A DNA stretch of 64,000 bases, taken from the NCBI GenBank assembly GCA_900315675.1, contig OMZY01000003.1, positions 124,001 to 188,000 of the forward strand, given 5' to 3'. The stretch comes from an uncultured Eubacteriales bacterium. GTDB taxonomy: Bacteria; Bacillota; Clostridia; Christensenellales; Aristaeellaceae. Under the pieces are notes generated by a model. That model saw only the letters and a program-made list of their open reading frames with translations, had not been told where the DNA came from and did no database searches. This document shows, in pieces, positions 1 through 7,797 of the stretch; position 1 is the first letter of the stretch; every line of letters starts with the position of its first letter. The position numbers and the translations under genes are program-made.

Positions 1-905
1 TGAAGAACCTGGTCCTCGGCCTTTTCCGCCTGATCGTCATTGCGGGAATCAGCTATGTCATCCTGGCGCCGGTGATCAATATCATCACGAACTCGTTCTT
101 TTCCCGGCAGGATTCCATTAACCCTATGGTGTTCACGATCCCGATCAGCCCCACGCTGGAACGCTATAGCATGGCGCTGAAGTATCTGGATTATCTGCCG
201 ATTCTGGGCAATACGCTGCTGTACGTGACCGGGGTGACCCTGATCCAGCTGCTGATCTGCTCGATGGTCGGATACGGCTTTGCCCGCTACAGATTCCCGC
301 TGAAGGGACTGCTGTTCGGCTTTGTGCTGGTGATGATCGTCATCCCGCTGAATACGATCCAGTTCCCGCTGTATACGACGTTCCGCTTCTTTAATCCATT
401 GGGAATTGTGGGACTGTTCAACGGCGGCAAGGGAATCAACCTGCTGCAGACGGCCTGGCCGACGGTCATTATGTCCGTGTTCGGCTGCGGACTGCGCTCC
501 GGCCTGTATATCTATATTTTCAACCAGTTTTTCCGCGGCCTGCCCAAGGAGATTGAGGAGGCGGCGCTGGTGGACGGAGCCGGCACCGCCCGGACCTATT
601 TCACCATCATGATGCCGAACGCGGCGCCCGCGGTCATCACGGTCGCGGTGTTCTCCATTGTCTGGCAGTACAACGATTCATTCTTTGCCAATACCTTCAA
701 TATTTCCGATTCCATCCTGGTGACCCGGAAGCTGGAGTCCCTGATCAACGTCATCGCCAACGCGGAGAAGGTGCTGACCATCCGTGAACAGCAGCTCTAT
801 TTTGACGCCGGCGTGGTGCTGGTGCTGATGCCGGTTGTGGTGATCTACCTGGTGCTGCAGCGGCGGTTTATCGAGGGTGTGGAGCGCTCCGGCATTGTGG
901 GCTGA
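1..905 (+). CDS. Carbohydrate ABC transporter permease, MalG-like (5' end at window edge)
   Basis: Membrane subunit of a sugar importer of the CUT1 type, pairing with a second permease and an ATPase that lie outside the window. The frame is open from base 3; bases 1-2 are TG followed by AAG AAC CTG, so the true ATG probably begins one base before the window and nearly the whole protein (about 300 residues) is present. Several hydrophobic segments are visible, and near bases 550-620 lies the EAA-type cytoplasmic loop (EEAALVDGAGTARTYF) that contacts the ATPase in MalG-like permeases. It is followed on the same strand by a secreted repeat protein and a solute-binding protein, so it is probably the second permease of that operon. 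Family assignment is firm; the sugar is unknown. Confidence 0.9.
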   Translation, partial: KNLVLGLFRLIVIAGISYVILAPVINIITNSFFSRQDSINPMVFTIPISPTLERYSMALKYLDYLPILGNTLLYVTGVTLIQLLICSMVGYGFARYRFPLKGLLFGFVLVMIVIPLNTIQFPLYTTFRFFNPLGIVGLFNGGKGINLLQTAWPTVIMSVFGCGLRSGLYIYIFNQFFRGLPKEIEEAALVDGAGTARTYFTIMMPNAAPAVITVAVFSIVWQYNDSFFANTFNISDSILVTRKLESLINVIANAEKVLTIREQQLYFDAGVVLVLMPVVVIYLVLQRRFIEGVERSGIVG

Positions 906-965
906 GCCCGCTGTGAAATTGTTAATTACCCGGGATCGGGTAAAAAATAAAAGGAGGAAAGTCCC

Positions 966-2675
966 GTGAAGAAACTCATTTCCTGGTTGCTGGTTGCCGT
1001 GATGGCAATCGGTATGTGCTCCTGGGCGTCCGCCGATCCGGTGAACGTGCTTGACTTTGAGGACGGCGTGTTTGCCTTCCTCGGCGTCTCCGCCGTCAAA
1101 CCGAACGCGGATGCCGCCGCGTCCCTGGAAGTTGTGGATTACAACGGTTCCAAGGCGCTGCGCGTCGCTGCTCAGGGGATCCCCTATGTGGCCCTGAATC
1201 TGGAGGGCCTGGCCGGCGAAAAGCTGGCTGATGTTGCCGCTGTCACTTTTGACATCGGTGTTGACAAGGCCGCGGACGGAAAGTTCTACGCGGTTTCCGG
1301 CGTGGTGTACAGCTACGCCGGCGAGAACGCGGATGAGAACAAGGCTGACTGGTCTGTCTATATGGAGAAAAAGAATCCGCGCAATGTAAAGATTGCTTTC
1401 AAGGCGCCGTTTGTTGCCGGCGCGGGCAATTACATCATGATCTCCCGTGAAGATCAGGCCGGCGGCGAACCCGCCACCTTCTACCTGGACAACATCCAGT
1501 TCCTGGACGCGGAAGGCAACGCCATCGCGCTGGATCCGACTGCGGAATACGTGGCGGAAGCTTCCGAGCGGGATATGAGCAACCTCGTCGCCCTGACGAA
1601 CGCTGTTGAGTTCCCGGATTTCCATAAGTCTGCCGGCGCCTGGGCGCAGGACGGCCTGGAAATGCCGCAGGAAATCATTGACGCGCTGGTGCCCGGCTCC
1701 GTGGTGGAAGTGGAGTATGCCAGCGCGGACGGCTCCATGTGGCTGGTCATGCCCGGCGCGGCTGTCGGCTGGACGCGCGTCGCCCAGGGAACCGCTGCCC
1801 TGAACAACAGCAAGACCATTGCCCAGATTCCCTATGAGATGATCGAGGCCCTCTGCGGCGAAGACAAATCCACCTGGGGAACCGTCATGCAGTGCGAAAG
1901 CGCTTCCGACTGGGAAGTCTTCGCTGTGCGCGTGGGTCAGCGGGTCAATCAGATCGTGCTGAAGAACGCGGTTGAATTCCCCGGCTTTGCCAAGTCCGCC
2001 GCTGCCTGGGCGCAGGACGGACTGGAAATGCCGCAGGAAATCATCGACGCGCTGGTTCCCGGCTCCGTGGTGGAAATCACCTACAGCTCCGAGGACGGCG
2101 ATATGTGGCTGGTCATGCCCGGCGCGGCTGTTGGCTGGACGCGCGTGTCCCAGGGTACTGCCGTGAAGATGGGCGGCAAGGCCTATATCACCTATGAAGA
2201 GATTGCTGCGCTTTGCGGCGAGGACAAGTCCGCCTGGGGTAACATCATGCAGTGCGAAGGCTCCTCTGCCTGGGAGGTTTACGGCGTCCGCGTGGGCCAG
2301 AAGGCGGAGTTCTTCGGCCTGACCAACCTGGTTGAATTCCCCGGCTTCGCCAAGTCCGCCGGCGCCTGGGCACAGGACGGCCTGGAAATGCCGCAGGAAA
2401 TCATCGACGCGCTGGTTCCCGGCTCCGTGGTAACCATCTCCTATGAGTCCGAGGACGGCTCCATGTGGCTGGTCATGCCCGGCGCAGCCGCCGGCTGGAT
2501 GCGCGTGGGCAATGACGGCGCGGATGTGGCGGACGGCAAAATCGCGCAGGTGACCTATGAGCAGATCGAGGCGCTCTGCGGCGAGGACAAGGCCGCCTGG
2601 GGCAACATCATGCAGTGCGAAAGCTCCTCTGCCTGGAATGTTTATGCTGTGGCCGTGGGCCAGGCAATCAAGTAA
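966..2675 (+). CDS. Secreted protein with N-terminal jelly-roll-like domain and three ~117-residue repeats
   Basis: A 569-residue exported protein beginning at a GTG placed about nine bases after a strong AAAGGAGG. Residues 1-23 are a signal peptide ending ASA. Residues 24-190 look like a carbohydrate-binding-type beta domain (NVLDFEDG..., later TFYLDNIQFLD, a typical CBM edge pattern). Residues 210-326, 331-446 and 451-567 are three close copies of one unit, each with WAQDGLEMPQEIIDALVPGS, then MWLVMPGAA.GW.RV, then ALCGEDK..WG..MQCE. The copies are also nearly identical in DNA, so they arose by recent tandem duplication. It sits between the permease and solute-binding genes of a sugar importer, which suggests extracellular glycan capture. 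That role is inference; I do not recognise the repeat as a named family. Confidence 0.8.
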   Translation: MKKLISWLLVAVMAIGMCSWASADPVNVLDFEDGVFAFLGVSAVKPNADAAASLEVVDYNGSKALRVAAQGIPYVALNLEGLAGEKLADVAAVTFDIGVDKAADGKFYAVSGVVYSYAGENADENKADWSVYMEKKNPRNVKIAFKAPFVAGAGNYIMISREDQAGGEPATFYLDNIQFLDAEGNAIALDPTAEYVAEASERDMSNLVALTNAVEFPDFHKSAGAWAQDGLEMPQEIIDALVPGSVVEVEYASADGSMWLVMPGAAVGWTRVAQGTAALNNSKTIAQIPYEMIEALCGEDKSTWGTVMQCESASDWEVFAVRVGQRVNQIVLKNAVEFPGFAKSAAAWAQDGLEMPQEIIDALVPGSVVEITYSSEDGDMWLVMPGAAVGWTRVSQGTAVKMGGKAYITYEEIAALCGEDKSAWGNIMQCEGSSAWEVYGVRVGQKAEFFGLTNLVEFPGFAKSAGAWAQDGLEMPQEIIDALVPGSVVTISYESEDGSMWLVMPGAAAGWMRVGNDGADVADGKIAQVTYEQIEALCGEDKAAWGNIMQCESSSAWNVYAVAVGQAIK

Positions 2676-2707
2676 TAACCAGATTTCTGGAAAGGAGAAA
2701 CTGACTT

Positions 2708-4075
2708 ATGAAAAAACTGACTGCGATGCTGCTGGCACTGATCATGGTACTTTCCATGGCTGTAACAGCGCTGGCGGAAGATCCCCGGAATATCACCATC
2801 GGTCTGTGGTGGGACATCTACTATGACTCCAACGACGAATCCTGGGAAGACAATGAAGCCGCCACCGGCAAGGAAACCGACCTCATGCGCTTCGACAACG
2901 TGAAGAATATCGAGGACACCTACGGCGTGACCTACGAATTCCAGAACCTGACCTATGCCGGCGTGCAGGATTCCGTGAACAACTCCATCCTGGCCGGTGA
3001 ACCGGACTGCGACGTGTACATGGTCGAGCTGGGCTGGGGTGTTCCCGCTGTGATGAACGGCTATGCCATGGACCTCCGTGACGTGCTGGATCCCGACGAT
3101 CCGCTGCTCACCCATAACGACACCGTCATGAACTATGTGGCCCTGGAAAGCGGCGCTGTGTCCCTGCTGACCGTCAACGGCGCGGAGGACCAGGTGGCCG
3201 CCACCTATCCGCTGGCTTTCAACCTGCAGATGATCGAGGAAGCCAACCTGGAGGATCCCCGGGAACTGGCCGCCCGCGGCGAATGGACCTGGGACAAATT
3301 CCGGGAGTACTGCATCGCCCTGACCAAGGATAACGACGGCGACGGCGTGACGGATGTTTACGGCTACGGCGCCTGGATCACCGACTGCCTGCCCTACTGG
3401 TACATGTCCAACGGCACAACCCTGGCCTCCACCCCCAAGGAGAACCTGTCCTCTGTGGAGATGGGCGAAACCCTGAAGTTCCTGCAGGATCTGTGGACCA
3501 CGGACAAGGCTGCTTATCCGCTGCCCGAAGAAAACGGCTGGGACGTTTGCCGCTGGCTGTACCGTGACAAGAAGGTGGCCTTCACCACAACCGCCGCCTG
3601 GATCATGGCCAACTATGATGACTATAACTGGGACGGCAAGGCCGAAACCACGCTGGACTTCGACATGGTCTTTGTGGATTACCCCATCGGACCGCACGGC
3701 AATGCCGAAACGAACGCCACCAAGATCGCTGCCGGCAGCTTCTACTTCATCCCCGTCGGCATCGAGAACCCGAAACTGGTCTATGATGTTTTCCGTGCCT
3801 ATCAGAACTGGTACCATGACGATGTTGCCCTGCGGGATGATCCGGAAGAACTGGAATGGTGGTATACCACCACTTCCGACAAGCTGGATCTGCAGGAGTG
3901 GAACTTTGAAATCATGAAGAAGATGGGCGAAAAGACGGTGGTTGACTTTGCCGGCACCGTGCTGGAGCAGATGCCGCTGGTTGAATTCATCAACGGCGAC
4001 CTGACCCCCGCCCAGCTGCAGGAGGAATACAAGCAGGTGGTTCAGGATACCCTGGATCAGATCTTCGGAGCCTGA
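2708..4075 (+). CDS. Extracellular sugar-binding protein of ABC importer (family 1)
   Basis: Substrate-capturing component of the importer whose permease lies just upstream. It has 455 residues and an ATG about ten bases after GGAAAGGAG. The N-terminus is a signal peptide (MKKLTAMLLALIMVLSMAVT, then ALAED) followed by a mature region with the usual family-1 binding-protein pattern: NITIGLWWD strand, aromatic-rich hinge regions (WTWDKFREY, WYMSNG) and a helical C-terminus. No lipobox cysteine is present, although Gram-positive binding proteins are usually lipid-anchored, so the protein may be released or held by a partner such as the repeat protein. Spacing to the gene before is about 30 bp, consistent with one operon. 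Confidence 0.88.
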   Translation: MKKLTAMLLALIMVLSMAVTALAEDPRNITIGLWWDIYYDSNDESWEDNEAATGKETDLMRFDNVKNIEDTYGVTYEFQNLTYAGVQDSVNNSILAGEPDCDVYMVELGWGVPAVMNGYAMDLRDVLDPDDPLLTHNDTVMNYVALESGAVSLLTVNGAEDQVAATYPLAFNLQMIEEANLEDPRELAARGEWTWDKFREYCIALTKDNDGDGVTDVYGYGAWITDCLPYWYMSNGTTLASTPKENLSSVEMGETLKFLQDLWTTDKAAYPLPEENGWDVCRWLYRDKKVAFTTTAAWIMANYDDYNWDGKAETTLDFDMVFVDYPIGPHGNAETNATKIAAGSFYFIPVGIENPKLVYDVFRAYQNWYHDDVALRDDPEELEWWYTTTSDKLDLQEWNFEIMKKMGEKTVVDFAGTVLEQMPLVEFINGDLTPAQLQEEYKQVVQDTLDQIFGA

Positions 4076-4103
4076 TTCCGGAACCCTGTTTCCCAAAGGA
4101 AAA

Positions 4104-4137
4104 GGGAGAGTCACAGGATTGTGACTCTCCCTCTTTT
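4104..4137 (+). terminator. Intrinsic terminator between convergent genes
   Basis: A perfect 12-bp stem (GGGAGAGTCACA / TGTGACTCTCCC) with a four-base loop is followed by TCTTTT. It ends the ABC operon. The opposite strand also runs into CTTTTCC, so it may serve thrH from the other side as well. Confidence 0.85.
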
Positions 4138-4148
4138 AGTCCGTTGGT

Positions 4149-4748
4149 TTACAGTGCTTTGCGGATCTGGGCAAGCAGCTCGTCATAGGTTTCGCAGGCG
4201 GGCAGCTCCGGATAATCCTTTTTGATCTGCTCTGTGGAGCGGAACAGGATACCGGCCTTGCTGGCCTGGATCATGCCCAGGTCGTTGTAGCTGTCGCCGG
4301 CGGCGATGGTCTCAAAGCCGATACTCTGCAGGGCTTTGACGGTGGTCAGCTTGCTCTTTTCCACCCGGATGCGGTAACCGGTGATCATACCGTCTTCCCC
4401 GACCTCCAGCTCGTTGCAGAAGATGGTGGGCCATCCCAGTTTCTTCATCAGGGGAGAAGCAAACTGGGTAAAGGTGTCGGACAGAATGATCGCCTGGGTT
4501 TCGCTGCGCAGGGTGTCCAGGAATTCCTTCGCGCCGGGCATGGGATCGATGGTGGCAATGGTGTCCTGAATATCCTTCAGGCCCAGGCCGTGCTCCCGCA
4601 GGATGCCCAGCCGCCACTTCATCAGTTTGTCATAATCCGGTTCGTCCCGGGTGGTGCGCTTCAGTTCCGGGATGCCGCTGACCTGGGAAAAGGCAATCCA
4701 GATCTCAGGTACCAGCACTCCCTCAAGGTCAAGACATACAATATTCAT
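4149..4748 (-). CDS. thrH: ThrH-type phosphoserine phosphatase / homoserine phosphotransferase
   Basis: A 199-residue HAD-family phosphatase. It opens with MNIVCLDLEGVLVPEIWIAF, matching the ThrH family, where the usual HAD DxDxT is DLEGV. Further hallmarks are the TTRDEPDYD segment, ILSDTFTQF (motif II) and AAGDSYND (motif III and acid pair). ThrH proteins dephosphorylate phosphoserine and can move phosphate to homoserine, linking serine and threonine synthesis. A TTG six bases further upstream is in frame, but the ATG is the natural start. It follows a rubredoxin gene by 15 bp, so the two are co-transcribed. Why a rubredoxin is paired with it is not evident. Confidence 0.9.
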   Translation of the reverse strand: MNIVCLDLEGVLVPEIWIAFSQVSGIPELKRTTRDEPDYDKLMKWRLGILREHGLGLKDIQDTIATIDPMPGAKEFLDTLRSETQAIILSDTFTQFASPLMKKLGWPTIFCNELEVGEDGMITGYRIRVEKSKLTTVKALQSIGFETIAAGDSYNDLGMIQASKAGILFRSTEQIKKDYPELPACETYDELLAQIRKAL

Positions 4749-4763
4749 AGACAACTTTCAGCC

Positions 4764-4916
4764 TCAGACGGGAGTAAAGGCATCCTTTCCGAGACCGCAG
4801 ACAGGGCAGACCCAATCCTCAGGAACATCTTCCCAGGCAGTGCCGGGCGCAATGCCGCCTTCCGGGTCGCCGACTTCAGGATCGTAAATATAGCCGCAGG
4901 GACATTCGTACTTCAT
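4764..4916 (-). CDS. Rubredoxin, 50 residues, with a shortened first metal knuckle
   Basis: A one-iron electron carrier of 50 residues, preceded by AGGAAGAG seven bases before the ATG. The family core is clear: [18 protein letters not shown], then [20 protein letters not shown]. The second knuckle is the usual CPVCG, but the first reads ECPCG, that is C-x-C-G rather than C-x-x-C-G, so one residue is missing between the two cysteines. The codons (TGT CCC TGC) are unambiguous. All four cysteine ligands remain. It probably serves oxygen or peroxide reduction, for example with the rubrerythrin at 11.0-11.6 kb, although that link is inference. Confidence 0.92.
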   Translation of the reverse strand: MKYECPCGYIYDPEVGDPEGGIAPGTAWEDVPEDWVCPVCGLGKDAFTPV

Positions 4917-5009
4917 GTGATCTCTTCCTTTCTTTTTTCTGAACGGAAACGGAAAATCCCGTTTCTCTTTCTGGCTTAATCATAAGCATTGGCGGAAGGG
5001 AAGTCAATA

Positions 5010-5038
5010 CAATTAACAATTAACAATGAACAATGAAT
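5010..5038. repeat. Solo heptamer tandem repeat tract
   Basis: Four consecutive seven-base units (AATTAAC, AATTAAC, AATGAAC, AATGAAT) lie in the gap upstream of the GTPase gene. The same tract, base for base, recurs at 20,833-20,861. It looks like an isolated end of the intergenic element family described at 14.3, 16.9, 20.8 and 60.3 kb. Confidence 0.7.
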
Positions 5039-5058
5039 ATACCGTAAGCCTTTATAAA

Positions 5059-5088
5059 TGGACAAAGACAGTAGAATGCTGGTATACT
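5059..5088 (+). promoter_or_regulatory. Likely sigma-A promoter of the GTPase-nuclease gene
   Basis: TGGACA, then 18 bases, then TATACT. Transcription would start near 5095, leaving a short leader with AAGGAGGG just before the ATG at 5137. No long leader or attenuator of the Tet(M) type is visible. Confidence 0.55.
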
Positions 5089-5136
5089 TTTAAGGATATT
5101 ATTTGACATGTACAGACAGGAAGGAGGGAAACAGCC

Positions 5137-7797
5137 ATGGCGGGAAAACTGACGGTGGGTCTGGCGGCCCATGTGGACGCGGGCAAAACCACTCTGTCCG
5201 AAGCCATGCTGTTTCTCAGCGGCGCCGTGCGCCGGCAGGGCCGGGTAGATCACGGAGACGCGTTCCTGGATACGGAACAGATGGAGAAGGAACGCGGGAT
5301 TACCATCTTCTCCAAGGAGGCCCGGCTGACCTGGGGGAAAACGGACCTGACGCTGGTGGATACGCCCGGGCATACTGACTTTGCCGGGGAAACGGAGCGG
5401 GCCATCAGCGTGATGGACGCCGCGGTGCTGGTGATCAGTGCCACGGAGGGCGTCCAGTCCCATACCAGGACCCTGTGGAAGCTGCTGGAGCGCAGCGGAA
5501 TCCCGGTGGTGCTGTTTGTCAACAAGATGGATCGGTACACCGGGGATCGGAAGGAACTGATTTCGGCGCTGGGAACACTGTCCGACCGGATTGCGGATTT
5601 CACGGGCGATCCGTCGGAAGCCGCCGCCCTGTGTGATGAAACCTGCCTGGACCTGTATCTGCGGGACGGAACCGTACCGGAAAAGCGGATCCGCTCCCTG
5701 GTCCGGGACCGGAAACTGTTTCCCTGCTTCTTCGGCGCGGCCCTGCGGAATGAGGGCGTGGAACCCCTGCTGGGCTTCCTGGCCGCCTTCCCGGAGGAAA
5801 CGGCCTGGCCGAAGGAATTCGGTGCGCGGGTGTATAAGATTGCCCGGGATCCCCAGGGCAACCGGCTGACCTTCCTGAAGGTGACCGGCGGGGAACTGAA
5901 AACCCGGGATCAGGTGACCGGCGGTACCGGGGAGAATTCCTGGACGGAAAAGATCGCCGAGATCCGGCAGTATTCCGGAGCCCGGTATACTTCGGCGCAG
6001 CGGGCGGAAGCCGGAGAGCTGTGCTGCGTCACGGGACTGACGAAGGCCATGCCCGGGGATGACCTGGGCGCGGAATATATCAGAGGGGAGCAGACCCTGC
6101 GCCCCTGCTATGCCTGCCGGGTGATTCCCGGTCCGGGGGAGGACCTGCACAAGGTGCTGGACTGCCTGAAGACGCTGACGGAAGAGGAACCGCTGCTGCA
6201 GGCAGAGTTTGTGGAAGCACGCCGGGAAATCCGGGTGCACTCCATGGGGGACGTGTACCTGGAGGTGCTCCGCCGGCAGATGAATGACCGCTTCGGTATC
6301 GAAATCACCTTCGGTGAAACCAGCGTCCTGTACCGGGAAACCATCATGTCCCCGGCGGAGGGCGTGGGCCATTATGAACCGCTGCGCCATTACGCGGAGG
6401 TGCATTTATGGATGGAACCGCTTCCCGCCGGCAGCGGCCTGGTCTTTGACACGGATGTTTCCACGGACGATCTGGCGCTGAACTGGCAGCGGCTGATCCT
6501 GACCCACCTGCAGGAAAAAGTACACCGGGGCATCCTGACCGGCGCCCCGATCACGGATATGAAGATCACCCTGATTGCCGGAAAGGCCCACCTGAAGCAT
6601 ACGGAGGGCGGAGATTTCCGGCAGGCCACCTACCGGGCGGTCCGCCAGGGACTGATGAAGGCCGGCTGCGTGCTGCTGGAGCCTTATCTGGCTCTGGAGG
6701 TGACCGTACCCCAGGAAGCCCTCGGGCGGGTGATGAACGATCTGACCCTGATGGGCGGAAAGCCGGAGGGACCGGAGGACGCGGAGGAAGGACTCCGGAA
6801 GCTCCGGGCAGTGGTGCCGGCTTCCGCCTGCCGGAACTATGCCCGGGAGCTCAGCGCGCGGACCGGTGGGGCAGGACGGATGTCCGCTTCTTTTTCCGCG
6901 TATCTTCCCTGCGCGGACGCGGAGAATGTGATCCTGGAGAAGGGCTATGATCCGCTCCGGGATGTGATGAATCCGGCAGACTCCGTGTTCTGTTCCCACG
7001 GGGCCGGGGTTTCGGTTCCCTGGGACCAGGTGGAACAGTATATGCATCTTCCCCTGAAGGAGGAACGGAAAGCAGCGGCGGAGCCTGTAACGGCAGTCCG
7101 GACGGGAAGCGCGTCCGCTTACCGGGGTTCCGCGGAGGAAGAAGAGGCGCTGCGCCTGATTTTTGAAAAAACCTACGGACCGGTGAAGGCCCGCAGGCTG
7201 ATGAACCCTGTGCCGAAGGAAACGCCGGCGGAAAGCGCGCCGGCGGAAAAACGGCAGCCGGCGCCGGAAGGGGAAATCCTGCTGGTGGACGGCTATAATG
7301 TGCTGTTTGCCTGGGATGAGTGGAAGGACCGGGTGCAGGATAATTTTGACGCGGCCCGGATGCAGCTGACAGAGCTGATGTGCGATTACGCGGGCATGAC
7401 AGGCCGGGAAGTGATCCTGGTTTTCGATGCCTATAAGGTGAAAGGTAATCCCGGCTCCGCGGAAAAATACAAGAATATCTATGTGGTCTATACCCGGGAG
7501 GCGCAGACCGCGGACGCCTATATTGAAAAAACAACCCTGCTGGCCCGGAACCGGGCGAGGGTCCGGGTGGTCACCTCCGACCGGCCGGAACAGTTGATTG
7601 CCCTGGGCAACGAGGCGCTGCGCACCTCCGCCCGGGAATTCCGCCGGGAAGTGATCGGCGTTCAGGGCAGCATTGCTGAATACTTGCAAAAAAATTACCG
7701 CCCCGGAACGGAACGTTCCCTGGAGCGGCTGTACAAGGAAGCCTGGAAAAAGAGTAAATCGGAGGAGCAGTCTACTCCGCCGAAGCAAAGTAAATGA
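5137..7797 (+). CDS. Tet(M)/EF-G-like ribosomal GTPase fused to a C-terminal YacP/Rae1-type NYN endonuclease domain
   Basis: An 886-residue fusion. Residues 1 to about 650 form a translational GTPase of the ribosomal-protection type: AHVDAGKTT (P-loop), RGITIFSKEARLTW (switch I), VDTPGHTDF (switch II), NKMDR (G4), then EF-G-like domains II-V. A linker rich in Ala, Glu and Pro (about 665-712) leads to residues 713-850, a NYN domain with LVDGYNVLFAWDEWKD, VILVFDAY, YTREAQTADAYIEK and VVTSDRPEQ, matching B. subtilis YacP (Rae1), which cleaves mRNA in the ribosomal A site. Tet(M) also works at the A site, so the fusion suggests a factor that binds stalled or drug-bound ribosomes and cuts the message. 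The domain calls are solid; the function is inference. Its 3' end overlaps the convergent gene by 26 bp. Confidence 0.9.
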   Translation: MAGKLTVGLAAHVDAGKTTLSEAMLFLSGAVRRQGRVDHGDAFLDTEQMEKERGITIFSKEARLTWGKTDLTLVDTPGHTDFAGETERAISVMDAAVLVISATEGVQSHTRTLWKLLERSGIPVVLFVNKMDRYTGDRKELISALGTLSDRIADFTGDPSEAAALCDETCLDLYLRDGTVPEKRIRSLVRDRKLFPCFFGAALRNEGVEPLLGFLAAFPEETAWPKEFGARVYKIARDPQGNRLTFLKVTGGELKTRDQVTGGTGENSWTEKIAEIRQYSGARYTSAQRAEAGELCCVTGLTKAMPGDDLGAEYIRGEQTLRPCYACRVIPGPGEDLHKVLDCLKTLTEEEPLLQAEFVEARREIRVHSMGDVYLEVLRRQMNDRFGIEITFGETSVLYRETIMSPAEGVGHYEPLRHYAEVHLWMEPLPAGSGLVFDTDVSTDDLALNWQRLILTHLQEKVHRGILTGAPITDMKITLIAGKAHLKHTEGGDFRQATYRAVRQGLMKAGCVLLEPYLALEVTVPQEALGRVMNDLTLMGGKPEGPEDAEEGLRKLRAVVPASACRNYARELSARTGGAGRMSASFSAYLPCADAENVILEKGYDPLRDVMNPADSVFCSHGAGVSVPWDQVEQYMHLPLKEERKAAAEPVTAVRTGSASAYRGSAEEEEALRLIFEKTYGPVKARRLMNPVPKETPAESAPAEKRQPAPEGEILLVDGYNVLFAWDEWKDRVQDNFDAARMQLTELMCDYAGMTGREVILVFDAYKVKGNPGSAEKYKNIYVVYTREAQTADAYIEKTTLLARNRARVRVVTSDRPEQLIALGNEALRTSAREFRREVIGVQGSIAEYLQKNYRPGTERSLERLYKEAWKKSKSEEQSTPPKQSK

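Noticed and set aside
5137-7797. Calling the GTPase simply a tetracycline resistance gene.
   Set aside because: It shares the fold with Tet(M) but has a long C-terminal nuclease domain and no Tet(M)-type leader or mobile-element context, so drug resistance cannot be claimed from sequence.
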